Of a DNA stretch of 64,000 nucleotides, positions 36,349 to 46,545 are shown piece after piece. The notes under the pieces are model-generated. The model saw only the letters and a list, made by a program, of their open reading frames with translations. It was not told the DNA's origin and made no database searches. The first letter of the stretch is position 1. Each line of letters starts with the position of its first letter. A program made the position numbers and the translations under genes. The stretch is from Xanthomonas sp. Leaf131 (GTDB taxonomy: Bacteria > Pseudomonadota > Gammaproteobacteria > Xanthomonadales > Xanthomonadaceae), in NCBI RefSeq assembly GCF_001423495.1, contig NZ_LMOG01000018.1:502125-566124 (forward strand), given 5' to 3'.

Positions 36349-39300
36349 TCAGAAGTTCCAACCCCAGGTGACCTGGCCGCCATACGCGGTCTGGCCATCG
36401 CCGTTGAGTCCTTGCAACGACAACGACATGCGGCTGGCAGGCGAGGTGATCAAACTCACGCCCAATTCGCCAACCACCGCATTCTTGGCCAGGGTGACGC
36501 TCTGCACGGAGAACTGCGAGCCGGTGCCGATGAAACCGGCCGAACGCTCCACAGCGCGGTCGCCGAACGCATGCCGCCAACCCACCGATGCATACACCCC
36601 GGCCGCCGCGCCCAGCTGCCAACGCCCACGCACACCCACCGTGCTGGTGGTGTACTCGTCCTTGGCACTGTCCACCGACAGCCCGGCAATGCCGCCGCGC
36701 TCGTTGAAACCATCGGTTTTCAGATGCGTGTAGTCGGCCGCGATGAAGGGGCTGTATACCGCATTGCCGGTGCGCAGATTCCAGGCCGCTTCCAGCGACA
36801 CGGTGACGGCCTTCGCATCGTAATTGCTGGTCAGCCGCTCTTCGAGCACGCCGGGCAATACCACACGACGACTGCTGTCCACACTGTAATCGGCGTAATC
36901 GACCGCAGCTTGCAGAGCGAATGCAGACCAATCGGCCTGCGCATAGAGACCGGCATGCGTGCCATCGATATCGGAGCGATCAAGCGATTCGCGCGAGTAG
37001 GTGTCGATGTCCTGATTACCTACCGCAATGCCCACCACGCTGCGCTCGCCGATGCGGCGTTCTGCACCGGCCATGATGCCGTTGTCTTCGCGTCGCACCG
37101 AGGCGGTATTGGCATCTCCATCGACACGATTGGGCAGGCTGCGCCCGGTGATCCATACCGTGGTGTCGCCCACGCGCGCATCCTGACTATCGCCACGCAG
37201 ATGGTTGCCGACACCGCTCAGCAGAAAGCGGCTATCCAGCAATGCAGTGGCCGTGCTGGCATGGCTTTCGCCAGACAGCGAGGCAAACGCCGTGCTGATC
37301 GCTTGCGGGTCGTCGGGCAGACGCACCACGGCCTGGTAGACCGGGCTCGTGGTCGGCAAGCCATCCACCGCAGCTGCGGTAGCTTGCTGGTTGGGTGTGT
37401 TGACAGCGTCGACCATCGCAACGGTATTGCGACCAAACGACACCGACAACGCCGTGGCGCTACTGGTGACATTCGGCTCGACGAAGGCATAGTCGGAGAC
37501 GACGTTGCTGAACTGCCCGGTGAGCCCGCCAGCGGCGTTGATCACCGGAATCTCGGTGAACAACGGCAGATCGGTCGCACGCACCAACTGCAAGGTGCTG
37601 CCCGGCGCCAACGTGGCCGTACCACCCACGCTGATGGGTGTCACCGTGCCGCCTGCGCCGGGCGTGACCTGCAGAGTGGAACCGTTTCCGAGCGTGGCAT
37701 TGCCGCCGACACTGACCGTGCCGGTGGTGCCGCCGATCGCCACAGTGCCGCCCGAAGTCAAACTACCGATGCTGCCGCTACCGGTGAGCGTGCCGCCTGG
37801 ACCCACCGTCACCGGCCCGCCCAGCGCGGCGCCCGGATTGGCCGGATTGCCCACGCTCAAGGTACCTGCGGCGACTGTGGTCGGCCCGGTGAAGCCACCG
37901 CTGTTTGCGGTGACCAGCAAGGTGCCCACACCGTCCTTGAGCAGGCTACCAGTGCCGGACAACGTCCCTGCGTAGGTGCCGTTGGCGGCTTGCTGGAACA
38001 CCAGCGCGCTATTGTTGGCGATGTTGCCCTGCAGGCTGTCAGTGTCGCCGATCAGCGTGCCAGCAGCGATGGTGGTGCCGCCGAGATACGCGCTGACGCC
38101 ATCCAGCGTGAGCGCACCGGCCCCAGTCTTGATCAACGCGCCGCTACCGGTGATGTTGCCGGCAAACGTGCCGGTGCCCGCCTGATCGAACACCAGCACC
38201 GCGTTGTCGACGATGTTGCCTTGCAGGCTGGTGGTGTTGCCGATCAGGCTGCCGCTGGCAATCGTGGTACCACCGCTATAGGTGTTGGGAGCGACAAGCG
38301 TCAACGCGCCCGTCCCCTGCTTGATCACGCTCCCGGTGCCGCTGACGGCGCCGGCAAACACGCCATCGGTGGCCTGATCGAACACCAGCGTGCCGTTGTC
38401 CACCACATTGCCCTGCAGGCTGGTGGTGTTGCCGATCAACGTACCCGCACTGACCACGGTGCCGCCGGTGTAGCTGTTGGGACCGATCAACTGCAACACA
38501 CCGGTGCCGGCCTTTTCCAGCGAACCGGTGCCGCTGACTGTGCCTGCATACACGCCGCCGGTGGCCTGGTTGAAGACCAAGGCCGCGTTGTTGGCGATAT
38601 CGCCTTGCAGGCTGGTGGTATCGCCGATCAACGTCCCTGCAGCGATCGTGGTACCACCGGTGTAACCATTCGCACCGTTGAGCAACAAAGCGCCGGCACC
38701 ATCCTTTATCACTGTGCCGGTGCCGGTGATCGAGCCGGTGAATACACCATCAGCCACCTGGTTGAACGCCAGGGTTGCGTTGTCGACGATCGCACCTTGC
38801 AGGCTCGCACTATCGCCTACCAGCGTGCCGGCGTTGAGCGTGGTGCCACCGCTGTAGCTGTTGTTGCCATCGAGCGTCAGCGTGCCGGTGTTGGTCTTGA
38901 TCAATGCACCGCTGCCGTTGATGTCGCCAGCAAGGGTCAACTGCGCCGGGTTATCGACGGTGAGCGCAGCACCCAGCGTGACCGCATTGCCGAGTGTTGC
39001 GGCCACTGCATTGCTCAGCACCGCATCGCCGACGACCGACAAACCGCCGCTACCCAGCGCGGTATTGCTGCCGACCGCCAACGTGCCATCGCTGAGCACG
39101 GTGCCGCCGGCATAGCTGTTGTTGCCGTTGAGCGTCAGCGTGGTGGCACCGTTCTTGATCAAGCCACCGGTGCCGCCGATCGCACCGCTCAGGGTGAGAT
39201 CGTTGCTGCCGGCCAGCGCGAGTGCACCGGTCAGATCCAGCGCATTGGCAACCGTCAAGACCTGATCGGTATCCAGCGTGGTGCCGGCGGCCGCAGTCAG

Positions 39301-42300
39301 CGTCCCGGTGCCCAAGGCCTGCGCGTCGCCCAGCACCAGCGTGCCGCCACCCAACGCAGTACCGCCGGTGTAAGTGTTGGCGGCGCCCAGGATCAGCGTG
39401 CCGGTGTCGAGTTTCTGCAGCGTGCCGGTGCCGCCGATGGTCACATCGATGGTGCCGGTGGCGCCGGGATCCACGCGGATGATGGTGGTGGCCGCATTGG
39501 CACTCAGCGCACCGGCGCCGGCATCGCTCAGCACATAACCGTCGCTGGCGAACTGGATCCCGGTGATGCCTTGCGTGCCCTGCACGCCCACGTTACCTGC
39601 CGGGCCAGCGAAGACGGCGAAGCTGTTTTGCCAATCGCTGTTGATCAAGCCATCGGCCGTGGTCCAGTTGGTCGGACCTGCCGTCCATACCCCTGCGCCG
39701 CCATCGATGCTGCCGTTGGCCAGCGTCTGCGCACCATCCCAGAACTGCACATTGGTGCCGGGTGCGGACACCACGATGTTGACCTGCTGCGACAACGCGG
39801 TCTGCAACGCCAACTGGGTGAGATCGATCGTGCCCGGAATCGTGCCGAAGCCCAGCCCGTTATTGGTCAGCGCGCCGGTGTAATCGATCAAACGATAAAC
39901 ACCATTACCGAAACCACCGATGTCGGTGATGTTGAGTGTGCCGTCCAGGGTGAGATCGCCGTTGACCGCCAACACGCGCGTCGTACTCGGCGTGCCGAGG
40001 AACGCATCGATGCTGGCATTGGGCGCCAGGTTCAACGTGCCCGTGGTCAACACCGCACCACTGGTCACCACCAGACGGCCGCCATCGTTGACGGTGACCG
40101 GTGCAGCGACTTCGCCACTACCGCTCAGCGTGCCGCCCGTGGCGACCGTCACACCACCGGTACTGGCCAGCAGACCATCCACATCCAGCGTGCCGGCGGT
40201 GATCTGGGTGGCGCCGCCGAGCGCGCTGACGCCGGTGAGCTGCACCGTGCCCGTGCCCACCTTCTCCAGATTGCCGGCATCGCTCAGGCTGCCTGCAAAC
40301 GTGCTGCTGACGTTGTTGACGCCCAGCTGCAAGGTACTGCCGCCAAGGATCGCGACATTGCCCTGCCCGGTCACCGCGCCCAACGCCGCATTGCTGCCCA
40401 GCGAAAGCCCGGCACCTGCCGCGACGTCCACTGCGCTGGCGTTCCCCAACGCGCCGGGTGCCGCAGTTGCCAGCACGCCGGCCTGCACCGCTACCGGGCC
40501 GGTGAAGCTGTTGGGACCGGACAAGGTCAACGTGCCCAATCCGTTCTTGGTCAACGCACCTGCACCGCTGATGGCGCCGCTCAGTGCCAGATCGTCCGCA
40601 CTGGCAATGGTCAGATCGGCACCGAGATTGACCGCATTGCCCAGTGCCAGCGCAATCGCATTGCTCAAGGTGGAATTGCCCAGCACCGACAAACTGCCGA
40701 GACCCAATGCGGCGTTGCTGCCGACCGCCAGGGTACCTGCGTTCAACACGCTGCCGCCGACATAGCTGTTGGCACCATCGAGCGTGAGTGTGGCCCCACC
40801 GTTCTTGATCAAACTGCCCGCGCCGCTGATCGGGCCCGACAGCGTCAGATCATTACTGCCGAGCAGATTCACCGCACCGCCGAGCACCACCGCGTTGCCC
40901 ACTGCCAATGCCTGGTTGTTATCCAGACTGGTGCCGGCTGCCGCAGTCAACGCACCGCTGCCCAGTGCTTGCGCATCGCCAAGCACCAACGTGCCACCGC
41001 TGAGCGTAGTGCCGCCGGCATAGCTGTTGGCTGCATCGAGTACCAGTGTGCCGGTGTCGAGTTTCTCCACGCCACCAATGCCGGAAATCGCGACATCGAT
41101 CGTGGCAGTTGCACCCGGGTCTACACGCACTGCAGTCAACGGGGCGACCACGTCCAGCGCACCTGCGCCGGCGTCGGTCAACTGATACCCATCGGTGACG
41201 AACTGCAGGCCACCGATGCTTTGCGTGCCCTGCACGCCCACCGCGCCTGCGGTACCGGCGAAGACCGCAAAATCGCCCTGCCAGGTGCTGTTGGCGGTGC
41301 CGTCCTGGCTGGTCCAGTTGGTGGCCGCACCCCAGGTGCCGGCGCCGCCATCGACGCTGCCATTGGCGGTGGTCTGCACGCCGTCCCAGAACTGCACGAT
41401 ACTGCCCGGTGCCGTGACCACCAGATTGAGTTGCTGGCCGATGGCGGTCTGCAAGGCGAGCTGGCTCAGATCCACGCTGCCGGGTATCACACCGAAGGCC
41501 AACCCGTTATTGGTGAGCAAGCCGGTGTAGTCGATCAAGCGATACACGCCGGTGCCGAAGCCACCGATGTCGGTGATGTTGAGCGTGCCGTCCAGAGTGA
41601 GATCGCCATTGACTGCGAGCAGACGCGTGTTGCTTGGCGCTGCCAGTGCAACATCGACAAACGCCCCCGGTGCCAGCGACAAGCCACCCACGCTCAGCGA
41701 GGAGCCACTGGTCAATGCAAGCCGGCCGCCATCGCCGATGGTGACGCCACTGGCCACACTCCCGTTGGTGCCGGTGCCCGTCAGCGTGCCGCCGAGTGCC
41801 ACGTTCAACGCGCTGGTGCCGAGACTGCCGATCACATCCAAGGTGCCGCCACTGACTTGCGTGGCACCACCGATCGCACTGGTGCCGAGCAAGCGCACCG
41901 TGCCCACGCCGACCTTGTCCAGATTGCCGCCACCGCCCAGGCTGCCTGCGAAATCGCCACCACCCAGTTGCAGCGTGCCGCCTGCATCGGTGTCGACATT
42001 GCCGGCACCACTGAGTGCGGTGATCAAGCCACCGTTGGTCAGATTCAACACCGCGCCCGCCGCGACATCGACGTTGCTGGCATTGCCCAACGCCGCACCG
42101 GTGCTGGCCACCAGCGTGCCGGCCTGAATCGCCAACGGGCCGGTGTAGTTGTTGCTGCCAGTCAAGGTCAAGGTCCCGGCGCCGGTCTTGATCAAATCGC
42201 CGGCACCGCTGATGTTGCCGCTGACCAGCATGTCTGCGCCGTTGTCCACGGTGAGCGCTGCGCCAAGCGCGATGTCGTTGCCCAATGCCACCGCGATCGC

Positions 42301-45300
42301 ATTGCTCAACGCCGCGTTGCCGATCACCGACAGGCTGCCGGTACCAAGTGCGTCGTTCGCACCGACCGCAATGGTGCCCGCCGCCAACGTGGTGCCGCCT
42401 GCGTACGTGTTGCCTGCATTGAGCGACAACGTAGTGGCGCCATTCTTGATCAAGCTACCGGTGCCGCTGATGGCACCGTTCAAGCTCAGATCGTTACTGC
42501 CGATCAGCGTGAGCTGATCGTTCAACTGCAACGTATTGCCCAGCGTCAGTGCGGCATTGGTATCCAGTTCCGCGGCACCGCCGACCAACAGACCACCTAC
42601 ACCCAACGCAGTGTCGTTACCGAGCACCAAACGCCCTGCATCCAGCGCAACGCCGCCGCTGAAGAGATTGGCGTTGTTCAAGGTCAGCGTGGCAGCGCCT
42701 TGTTTATCGAGACTGCCGATGCCGCTGATCACGCCATTGAGCGTGATGTCCTGCGTGCCGGGCAGCGTCAACGCGCCATTCACTGCAACCGCATTGCCCA
42801 GCGTCACGGCGGTGGTGGCATCCAGCGTAGTACCCGCTGCCGCAGTCAGCGTCCCCAACCCCAGTGCGGTATCGCTGCCGACCAGCACCGCACCGCTCTG
42901 CAATTGCAGGCCGCCCACCCACGTGTTGTTGCCATTGAGCGTGAGCGTTTGAGTGCCGTTCTTGATCAAGCTGCCAGCGCCATCGATCACGCCGTCGAGC
43001 GTGAGGTTCTGACCATCGATGCCGAGTTGACCAGTGAGGTTGAGCGCGTTTTGCAAGGTCACTGCAGTGCTGGCGTTGAGCAATGTGCCATCGGCCGCCG
43101 TGAGCGCGCCGGTGCCCAGTGCGGTGTTGCTGCCGACTACCAAGGTGCCGGTGTCCAGCAAGGTTCCACCGGTGTAGACGTTGTTGCCAGTGAGCGTGAG
43201 CGCACCAGCGCCCTGCTTGATCAAGCTACCTGCGCCACTGACGACGCCGGTCACGCCCAGATCGTTGTTGCCGGTGAGCGAGAGCGCGCCGTTCAACGTG
43301 ACATCGTTGCCGATCGTGGTTGCCGTGGTGGCCTGCAGTTGCGTGCCATTGGCTGCCGTCAGCACGCCAGTACCCAACGCTGCACTGCTACCGATCAGCA
43401 ACGCGCCTGCATTGAGATCCACGCCGCCGGCAAAGGTGTTTGGTCCACCCAAGGTGAGTGCGGCGCCACCGTCCTTGATCAGCCCACCGGCGCCGCTGAC
43501 AACGCCATTGAGCGCAAGATCCTGGCTGCCGCCCAGCTGCAGATCCGCTTCCAGTGCGACGTTGTTGCCGACACTGCGTGCCGCTGTGCTGTCGAGCAGA
43601 CCGCCGCCCACGGTCAGGGTGCCCGCGCCCAATGCGCTATCGCTGCCCAGTACCAGGCTGCCTGCGGACAAGCGCGTACCACCGGCATAGGTGTTGTTGC
43701 CGGACAACGTCAGGCTGGCCGGACCGAGCTTGTCGAGACTGCCGGCGCCGGTGATCGCACCGGTGAGTGTCAGTGCGTTGCTACCACCCACATTGACCAG
43801 GCCAGCTAGTGCAATGGCATTGGCGAGCGTGCTCACCGTAGCGTTGTCCAAGGTGGTGCCGGCGGCGGCGCTGAGTGCACCAACGCCGAGTGCGGTGTCG
43901 CTGCCCACCGTGAGGCGGCCGGCACTGAGCGTGGTGCCGCCGGTGTACGCACTGTTACCGCTCAACGTCAGGTCGCCGCTGCCGGATTTGATCAGGCTGC
44001 CCGCACCGCTGATGGCGCCGCTCAGGGTCAGTGCCTGCGTGCCATCGAGGCTGAGCGCGCCGGTGGTCAGCGCAATCGCGTTGGCCACCGTGGTGGGGGC
44101 CGTGCCCTGCAGACTGGCATTGCCGGTGACGGTCAATGCACCGCCGCCAAGTGATCCGTCATTGGTCACCTGCAGAGTGCCGGCATTGATGAGCGTGCCA
44201 CCGGCATAGGTATTCAACCCGCCGAGCGTGAGTGTGCCGGTGCCGAGTTTGTTCAACGTACCGCTGCCGCCAACGGTGCCGGTCAAGTTCAAGGCAATGC
44301 CGTTACTGCCCACGCCCATGGTGTCAGTCAGCGTGATCGCATTGCCGAGCGTTGCTGCGGTGGTCGCATCGAGCACGCCACCACTGGCGGTCAGCGTGCC
44401 GGTGCCCAGCGCCGCGTTGGAGCCGACCACCAGCCGGCCGGTGCTCAGCGTGGTGCCGCCGGTGTAGGCATTGTTGTTGGTCAGGGCGAGATCGCCCGCA
44501 CCGCTCTTGATCAGACTGCCGCTGCCAGTAATGGCACCGCTGAGCGTGAGCGCCTGCGCGCCGGTCCAGTTCAACGGCCCGGCAAGGCTGATGCCGTTGG
44601 CCACCGTCAACGCAGCACCGGTGCTCAGGTTGGCTGGGCCGGTGACATTCAACGCGCCCGTTCCCAGTGCGGACGCCGTCCCGAGCTGCAATGCGCCCGA
44701 CGCCAGCGTGGTTCCACCGGTGTAGGTGTTGGCGCCGTTGAGCGCGAGCGTGCCGGTGCCGGTCTTGTTGATGCCACCGGCACCGGCAAGCGTGCCGCTC
44801 AAGGTCAGCGCGTTGCTGCTTGCGCCCAGGCCCAGCGTGTTGGTCAGCGCAAAGTTGTTGGAAACCAACAGCGCCGTCGTCGTATCCAGTTGGCCGCCGG
44901 CTGCCGTCACCGTGCCGGTACCTAGCGCAGTGCCGGTTTCCAGCAGCAGCGTGCCCGCACCCAGCGTAGTGCCGCCGGCATAACTGTTGGCGCCGCCGAG
45001 GGTGAGCGTGCCAGTGCCGATCTTATTCAGCGCTCCGGCGCCGCTGATACCGCCGCCAAGCCGCAGGTTGTTGGCACCGCCGATGCCGATGAAATCGTTG
45101 AGCACGAACGCGTTCGGCAAGTTGACGGCAGCACTTGAAAGTAGACTGCCAGAAGATGCGTTGACGGTACCCGTTCCCAACGCGCTATTGGTGCCAACGG
45201 TCAGCGCGCCACCGAGCAGATTGACGCCGCCGCTGAAGGTATTGGTGCCGGTCAAGCCCAAGCCGCCTGTACCGGTCTTGGTCAATGCGCCGGTGCCAGT

Positions 45301-46545
45301 GACAGGGCTGGCAACCGTCAGGCTGTTGGCGCCTTGCAGAGTCAAACCACTCGCGCCCAAGGCGATGCCGCTGGCGGGATTCAGGGTCAAACCTGCGGCA
45401 GTAGCTTCCAGCGCACCGCCATTGGCAGTGATGCTGGTGCCGAGCTGCGCCGGGTTGGCGAATTGCAACACGCCGCCATTGAGCGCGCTGCTGCCGAAGT
45501 TGCTACCGCCACCCACCGACCAGGTGCCGCTGTTGACGCGCAGGCTGCCGAAATTGATGTATTGCGCCGTGCTGAGCGTTCCAACGCCGGTGCTGCCAGT
45601 GCCAGTGCCAACCGCCGAATTCTGCAAGATCAGCGTATTGGTGCCGCCTGCGCCGCCATCCACCACACCCGTCTGCGCAAAGCTCAGCAAGCCACCGGGA
45701 CCCAGCAGTTCAAGCGCCAGCCCACCGCTGCTGTTGACGCTGCCGCCGGTCACCGCAGTGAAGCTGTTGGTGCTGCCCGCCCCCAGCGACACGCTGCCGT
45801 TGATGGTGCCCGAGTTGACAAAGGTATTGCCGGTGGCCGAACTCTGAAAACCGACGCGGCCATTGATGGTGCCGGTATTGACTGCATTGACGGTGCCGCC
45901 GCCGCTCACTGCAATGACCGGCGTATCCGAACCCAGGATCGACAAGCCCAGCAACGCACGGCTATCGATCAGGCCGGCATTGTTGATCTGCACGGTGCCG
46001 TTGCTGGCCGAGGTCATGCCAAGCGCCATGCCGTCGAGATTGAGCAGGTTGGCGCCGAGCAGACCGCCGGTGCCATAGATCGTGCCGGTGGCAAGATTGT
46101 TCGCGGTGACCAGCGTGGAGCTGGCGTTGCCCATGGTGACGCCGGTACTCAATACCGACAACAAGCCAAGCACCGAAGGGTCGACCGTGCCGCCATTGTT
46201 GAACGTGGCATTGGTGCCGCTGAGTGCGATGGCGGTGCCGCCAAGCAGGCCGGCAGTCATTTGCGTGCCGGCTGCGACATTGACGGTCAGGTTGTTCGCG
46301 CCGCTGGCGAAACTATTGCTGGTGATCGGCAATCCGCTGCAGGTGACGGTTGCGCCCGCCGCGGGTAGCGCGGGTGTACATGCTCCCCAGGCCAGCGCAG
46401 GTGCGGCGGCCCCCAACGCCAGCATGACCAGGCTCGGCAAACAACGGCGGGTTGCCCCTGACTTGCGCCGCCGACGCACCAACTCGTGCGTTACGACCCA
46501 ATTGCCAATAGCTGCGTTCCAGACCAGCGCAAATGCACGATTCAT
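36349..46545 (-). CDS. Giant passenger-repeat autotransporter adhesin
   Basis: 3398 residues. The start at 46545 gives an extended signal peptide region (MNRAFALVWNAAIGNWVV) before the hydrophobic core, typical of large type V proteins, and GGGGG precedes it on the minus strand. The passenger is mostly autotransporter-associated repeats of the form SGAGSLIKxGxGxLTLxGxNxYxGGTxLxxGTL, about 24 by my count. These predict a long right-handed beta-helix. Two larger modules containing VQFWDG and NWTS interrupt the series. The last 280 residues form the beta-barrel, ending TWGWNF. The likely role is surface adhesion or aggregation. The 10.2-kb frame is intact. Confidence 0.93.
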   Translation of the reverse strand: MNRAFALVWNAAIGNWVVTHELVRRRRKSGATRRCLPSLVMLALGAAAPALAWGACTPALPAAGATVTCSGLPITSNSFASGANNLTVNVAAGTQMTAGLLGGTAIALSGTNATFNNGGTVDPSVLGLLSVLSTGVTMGNASSTLVTANNLATGTIYGTGGLLGANLLNLDGMALGMTSASNGTVQINNAGLIDSRALLGLSILGSDTPVIAVSGGGTVNAVNTGTINGRVGFQSSATGNTFVNSGTINGSVSLGAGSTNSFTAVTGGSVNSSGGLALELLGPGGLLSFAQTGVVDGGAGGTNTLILQNSAVGTGTGSTGVGTLSTAQYINFGSLRVNSGTWSVGGGSNFGSSALNGGVLQFANPAQLGTSITANGGALEATAAGLTLNPASGIALGASGLTLQGANSLTVASPVTGTGALTKTGTGGLGLTGTNTFSGGVNLLGGALTVGTNSALGTGTVNASSGSLLSSAAVNLPNAFVLNDFIGIGGANNLRLGGGISGAGALNKIGTGTLTLGGANSYAGGTTLGAGTLLLETGTALGTGTVTAAGGQLDTTTALLVSNNFALTNTLGLGASSNALTLSGTLAGAGGINKTGTGTLALNGANTYTGGTTLASGALQLGTASALGTGALNVTGPANLSTGAALTVANGISLAGPLNWTGAQALTLSGAITGSGSLIKSGAGDLALTNNNAYTGGTTLSTGRLVVGSNAALGTGTLTASGGVLDATTAATLGNAITLTDTMGVGSNGIALNLTGTVGGSGTLNKLGTGTLTLGGLNTYAGGTLINAGTLQVTNDGSLGGGALTVTGNASLQGTAPTTVANAIALTTGALSLDGTQALTLSGAISGAGSLIKSGSGDLTLSGNSAYTGGTTLSAGRLTVGSDTALGVGALSAAAGTTLDNATVSTLANAIALAGLVNVGGSNALTLTGAITGAGSLDKLGPASLTLSGNNTYAGGTRLSAGSLVLGSDSALGAGTLTVGGGLLDSTAARSVGNNVALEADLQLGGSQDLALNGVVSGAGGLIKDGGAALTLGGPNTFAGGVDLNAGALLIGSSAALGTGVLTAANGTQLQATTATTIGNDVTLNGALSLTGNNDLGVTGVVSGAGSLIKQGAGALTLTGNNVYTGGTLLDTGTLVVGSNTALGTGALTAADGTLLNASTAVTLQNALNLTGQLGIDGQNLTLDGVIDGAGSLIKNGTQTLTLNGNNTWVGGLQLQSGAVLVGSDTALGLGTLTAAAGTTLDATTAVTLGNAVAVNGALTLPGTQDITLNGVISGIGSLDKQGAATLTLNNANLFSGGVALDAGRLVLGNDTALGVGGLLVGGAAELDTNAALTLGNTLQLNDQLTLIGSNDLSLNGAISGTGSLIKNGATTLSLNAGNTYAGGTTLAAGTIAVGANDALGTGSLSVIGNAALSNAIAVALGNDIALGAALTVDNGADMLVSGNISGAGDLIKTGAGTLTLTGSNNYTGPLAIQAGTLVASTGAALGNASNVDVAAGAVLNLTNGGLITALSGAGNVDTDAGGTLQLGGGDFAGSLGGGGNLDKVGVGTVRLLGTSAIGGATQVSGGTLDVIGSLGTSALNVALGGTLTGTGTNGSVASGVTIGDGGRLALTSGSSLSVGGLSLAPGAFVDVALAAPSNTRLLAVNGDLTLDGTLNITDIGGFGTGVYRLIDYTGLLTNNGLAFGVIPGSVDLSQLALQTAIGQQLNLVVTAPGSIVQFWDGVQTTANGSVDGGAGTWGAATNWTSQDGTANSTWQGDFAVFAGTAGAVGVQGTQSIGGLQFVTDGYQLTDAGAGALDVVAPLTAVRVDPGATATIDVAISGIGGVEKLDTGTLVLDAANSYAGGTTLSGGTLVLGDAQALGSGALTAAAGTSLDNNQALAVGNAVVLGGAVNLLGSNDLTLSGPISGAGSLIKNGGATLTLDGANSYVGGSVLNAGTLAVGSNAALGLGSLSVLGNSTLSNAIALALGNAVNLGADLTIASADDLALSGAISGAGALTKNGLGTLTLSGPNSFTGPVAVQAGVLATAAPGALGNASAVDVAAGAGLSLGSNAALGAVTGQGNVAILGGSTLQLGVNNVSSTFAGSLSDAGNLEKVGTGTVQLTGVSALGGATQITAGTLDVDGLLASTGGVTVATGGTLSGSGEVAAPVTVNDGGRLVVTSGAVLTTGTLNLAPNASIDAFLGTPSTTRVLAVNGDLTLDGTLNITDIGGFGNGVYRLIDYTGALTNNGLGFGTIPGTIDLTQLALQTALSQQVNIVVSAPGTNVQFWDGAQTLANGSIDGGAGVWTAGPTNWTTADGLINSDWQNSFAVFAGPAGNVGVQGTQGITGIQFASDGYVLSDAGAGALSANAATTIIRVDPGATGTIDVTIGGTGTLQKLDTGTLILGAANTYTGGTALGGGTLVLGDAQALGTGTLTAAAGTTLDTDQVLTVANALDLTGALALAGSNDLTLSGAIGGTGGLIKNGATTLTLNGNNSYAGGTVLSDGTLAVGSNTALGSGGLSVVGDAVLSNAVAATLGNAVTLGAALTVDNPAQLTLAGDINGSGALIKTNTGTLTLDGNNSYSGGTTLNAGTLVGDSASLQGAIVDNATLAFNQVADGVFTGSITGTGTVIKDGAGALLLNGANGYTGGTTIAAGTLIGDTTSLQGDIANNAALVFNQATGGVYAGTVSGTGSLEKAGTGVLQLIGPNSYTGGTVVSAGTLIGNTTSLQGNVVDNGTLVFDQATDGVFAGAVSGTGSVIKQGTGALTLVAPNTYSGGTTIASGSLIGNTTSLQGNIVDNAVLVFDQAGTGTFAGNITGSGALIKTGAGALTLDGVSAYLGGTTIAAGTLIGDTDSLQGNIANNSALVFQQAANGTYAGTLSGTGSLLKDGVGTLLVTANSGGFTGPTTVAAGTLSVGNPANPGAALGGPVTVGPGGTLTGSGSIGSLTSGGTVAIGGTTGTVSVGGNATLGNGSTLQVTPGAGGTVTPISVGGTATLAPGSTLQLVRATDLPLFTEIPVINAAGGLTGQFSNVVSDYAFVEPNVTSSATALSVSFGRNTVAMVDAVNTPNQQATAAAVDGLPTTSPVYQAVVRLPDDPQAISTAFASLSGESHASTATALLDSRFLLSGVGNHLRGDSQDARVGDTTVWITGRSLPNRVDGDANTASVRREDNGIMAGAERRIGERSVVGIAVGNQDIDTYSRESLDRSDIDGTHAGLYAQADWSAFALQAAVDYADYSVDSSRRVVLPGVLEERLTSNYDAKAVTVSLEAAWNLRTGNAVYSPFIAADYTHLKTDGFNERGGIAGLSVDSAKDEYTTSTVGVRGRWQLGAAAGVYASVGWRHAFGDRAVERSAGFIGTGSQFSVQSVTLAKNAVVGELGVSLITSPASRMSLSLQGLNGDGQTAYGGQVTWGWNF

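Noticed and set aside
36082..43809. A 2575-codon open frame on the plus strand
   Set aside because: It is antisense to the giant autotransporter and arises from the biased, repetitive codon use of that gene. Its translation is Gln/Arg/Ala-rich without domains, and its start lies inside the end of the subtilase gene.
36349..46545. Dense short DNA repeats that could suggest a CRISPR array or satellite DNA
   Set aside because: The repeats follow the reading frame of one intact protein and vary at third positions, so they are protein repeats. There are no uniform direct repeats with unique spacers.
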